Made by a program: the position numbers and the translations under genes. Shown one piece after another: positions 5,741 through 7,259 of a stretch of DNA of 7,259 bases. How positions within the stretch are numbered: the first letter of the stretch is position 1; every line of letters begins with the position of its first letter. The notes under the pieces were generated by a model. The model was not told where the DNA came from and ran no database searches. It saw only the letters and a program-made list of their open reading frames with translations. This DNA is from Oscillospiraceae bacterium. GTDB taxonomy: Bacteria; Bacillota; Clostridia; Oscillospirales; Ruminococcaceae. The DNA lies in NCBI GenBank assembly GCA_900762805.1, contig CAAFHY010000095.1, forward strand, positions 1-7,259, read 5' to 3'.

Positions 5741-5828
5741 ATAAATTTTCCGCTTCAGGGGCAAATATAATACGGAAAGATATCGCAAACAGCTTGAATT
5801 TATATAGCCATCCATGATACAGTATAAA
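5741..5828 (+). promoter_or_regulatory. AT-rich promoter region of the lipoprotein gene
   Basis: The sequence shifts abruptly to AT-rich DNA. Two -10-like hexamers are visible, TATAAT (5766-5771) and TATAAA (5823-5828). Neither has a good -35: the second has only TTATAT (5800-5805) at 17-base spacing, and TTGAAT (5794-5799) is too far at 23. A promoter here is likely from context, but the exact boxes are uncertain. Confidence 0.35.
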
Positions 5829-5878
5829 TGAAGATAAGGTAAAATTATCGTCAATTTTGAATTTTTCAGGAGGCGCTT

Positions 5879-6751
5879 ATGAAAGGTTTGATGAAAAAGC
5901 TGTTGGCCGTAGGGCTGCTGCTGGCATTGGCTTTGACGCTGGGCGGCTGCGGGGTGCCGGCCGAGACGAATATGGCATTTTCCGATGAGCCGCCCCAGCT
6001 GGTCGAGCGGAAGTATCCGGAAACCCTTGAGGAATTCCTAAGGGAAGAACGGTGGGATTACCGCTGGGATTATTACACGGATAGAGAAGAAATCGGCAGA
6101 GATGAAGCTATGCGTTTGCTTGGAGTCGAAAACGGGATTATGCAGGCACGGGCTTTTCGGGATGGCGTATTCATCGAATTGTGGAAGGAACCTGTTATGG
6201 CTGGACAGCCGGACCCGACACATGGCGAACTGATTTATATAAACCGAGACGGAACAGGCAAGCAGGTGATATTCAGCGAATACGGGGTGTTCCCACTGGT
6301 TATGATTATCGGCGAGTGTACCGTTCTGTTCCATACTTATGCTGATTGGTCTCGCGGATATGTGACCTCCTACTATTATTATCAGCCTTCAGGCGAGCTC
6401 ATTCAATTTACCTCGCCGCCGGCGGAACCGGGTCGCAACTGGAACTGGGGTCGCTTTGTGCAGTTGTCAAATGCCGACTTCGTTTGGGAGATCGAAACCA
6501 AAGAGCATGCAGAGTGGAGAAAGGAAGTTGGGTGTTATGGGCCGGAATGGTGCTATAACGAAGATATTCCCGCGCTGGAGTATCACGCGTATAACCTTAT
6601 CACCGGAAAGCTTCATTTCCTTGGCTTTTCCACGGGCGATCCAATGGCGTCGGGTTATAGTTTTTATCATGTGTTCAGCGAACCGATGTTCGAGACATGG
6701 CTCGAAACCTACCGCGCCCAGCGGGATGAAGATTTGGCTGCGATGGAATGA
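5879..6751 (+). CDS. Uncharacterised lipoprotein
   Basis: A 290-residue predicted lipoprotein. The N-terminus has a basic stretch, a leucine/alanine-rich hydrophobic core (about 8-20) and the lipobox LGGC, with C24 as the lipidated residue, so the mature protein should be anchored outside the membrane. The mature part is rich in Trp, Tyr and acidic residues (for example RWDYRWDYY). It has one stretch, GELIYINRDGTGKQVIF, resembling a beta-propeller strand pair of the kind seen in extracellular DUF5050-like proteins; that is only a resemblance. Two cysteines (in GCYGPEWCY) could form a disulfide. I do not recognise a family or an enzyme active site. The start is ATG 5879, with a perfect AGGAGG (5868-5873) five bases upstream; a second Met at residue 5 is less favoured. 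GC content and codon choice are visibly lower in GC than in the hyp operon. It is likely monocistronic given the terminator at its end. Confidence 0.85.
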   Translation: MKGLMKKLLAVGLLLALALTLGGCGVPAETNMAFSDEPPQLVERKYPETLEEFLREERWDYRWDYYTDREEIGRDEAMRLLGVENGIMQARAFRDGVFIELWKEPVMAGQPDPTHGELIYINRDGTGKQVIFSEYGVFPLVMIIGECTVLFHTYADWSRGYVTSYYYYQPSGELIQFTSPPAEPGRNWNWGRFVQLSNADFVWEIETKEHAEWRKEVGCYGPEWCYNEDIPALEYHAYNLITGKLHFLGFSTGDPMASGYSFYHVFSEPMFETWLETYRAQRDEDLAAME

Positions 6752-6763
6752 TCGCAGCCTTTT
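6736..6763 (+). terminator. Rho-independent terminator overlapping the lipoprotein stop codon
   Basis: GGCTGCGAT (6736-6744) and ATCGCAGCC (6751-6759) form a perfect 9-base stem with a 6-base loop, followed by TTTT. The left arm encodes the last residues of the lipoprotein, and the TGA stop (6749-6751) lies in the loop and the first base of the right arm. Confidence 0.85.
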
Positions 6764-6868
6764 GTTATAGCGCTCAAGGGGGTGACGCCAATACAGAGGA
6801 GCGGCTTCGGCGCGGTTGCTAAGCTTTTGAAACCGAACTGGATCGGACTGACAGAAAGGAAGCTATTT

Positions 6869-7259
6869 ATGAAAGTGCTTATAAAGAGATCTTTATCCGT
6901 TTGCATGGTCACCCTACTGCTTTTCAGTTTGCTCTTTCCTGCGTTTGGAAAAGCGGAGCTCAGTGTCTGCCATGATTGTTTAAACGAAATAACAATGCAT
7001 GAGACACATGGGCCCGAACATGAGTCGGGGGCTGACCATGAAATTGCCGAAAGTCCGGGGAACACCCTTCTTCCGGGTCAAGCGCTGGAAAACGACATTT
7101 CCGAGCCAGATGAAATCAGGGATACCTCCACTGATGAGACAAGCGCCATTGAGAGGGTATCCATAAGTGTCGAACGGGCGAACAATCCGGCGGCAGAGGC
7201 ATTTTATCGGGAGAACGAGGCTTTTTCCGAGGATAGAAGGATGAGCGCTGGCATGCACG
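6869..7259 (+). CDS. Exported protein, N-terminal part (runs off the window)
   Basis: The reading frame from ATG 6869 stays open for 130 codons to the window edge, so the C-terminus is missing. AGAAAGGA (6853-6860) lies eight bases upstream as ribosome binding site. The product starts with a typical signal peptide: basic MKVLIKR, a hydrophobic core VCMVTLLLFSLLFPAF, and a probable signal peptidase I site near GKA-E (about residue 29). The mature start has a CHDC motif and several histidines (HETHGPEHE, DHE), then an acidic, Ser/Thr/Pro-containing segment that looks like a disordered linker, and a more ordered start (RANNPAAEAFYREN) near the edge. Such a layout is common in secreted surface proteins whose functional domain lies further in. 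No family is recognised. No good promoter was found in the 105 bases after the preceding terminator. Confidence 0.75.
   Translation, partial: MKVLIKRSLSVCMVTLLLFSLLFPAFGKAELSVCHDCLNEITMHETHGPEHESGADHEIAESPGNTLLPGQALENDISEPDEIRDTSTDETSAIERVSISVERANNPAAEAFYRENEAFSEDRRMSAGMH

Noticed and set aside
6980..7258. Minus-strand open frame at the right edge
   Set aside because: The plus strand has a signal peptide, a ribosome binding site and an uninterrupted frame from 6869. The minus frame has no ribosome binding site or recognisable motif.

Overview
The window suggests a moderately high-GC member of the Clostridia, perhaps Oscillospirales-like. Evidence is the strong AGGAGG-type ribosome binding sites, GC-rich third codon positions, Rho-independent terminators, AT-rich sigma-70 promoters set in a GC-rich background, and a Gram-positive style lipoprotein. 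This is an inference from style, not a taxonomic match.

Left part, minus strand: a membrane-anchored metallophosphoesterase of the YkuE/YaeI type (879 to 16). It appears to start at a CTG codon behind a very good Shine-Dalgarno sequence; the first ATG/GTG-type start would delete its first metal-binding motif. About 470 bases upstream sits an excellent minus-strand promoter (1388 to 1360). Between them lies a long GC-rich, hairpin-rich leader that carries three copies of a 14-base repeat.

Centre, plus strand: a tight three-gene operon, hypB, a 945-residue multi-cluster iron-sulfur flavoprotein, then hypA (1574 to 5444). It has a clear extended -10 promoter overlapped by a perfect 10+10 base palindrome (1534 to 1558), which looks like a repressor operator, and ends at a Rho-independent terminator (5465 to 5492). 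HypA and HypB are the nickel metallochaperone pair used for [NiFe]-hydrogenase and some other nickel enzymes. Here they flank a large predicted NAD(P)H-linked oxidoreductase and no hydrogenase structural gene is present. This nickel-delivery plus electron-transfer arrangement is the most interesting part of the window.

Right part, plus strand: a GC-rich stretch with a series of hairpins (about 5496 to 5681) passes into AT-rich promoter-like DNA. Two exported proteins of unknown function follow, a 290-residue lipoprotein (5879 to 6751) and the N-terminal part of a secreted protein that runs off the end of the window (6869 onward). Both have visibly lower GC than the hyp operon. The lipoprotein gene ends in a terminator that overlaps its stop codon, so the two are probably separate transcription units.
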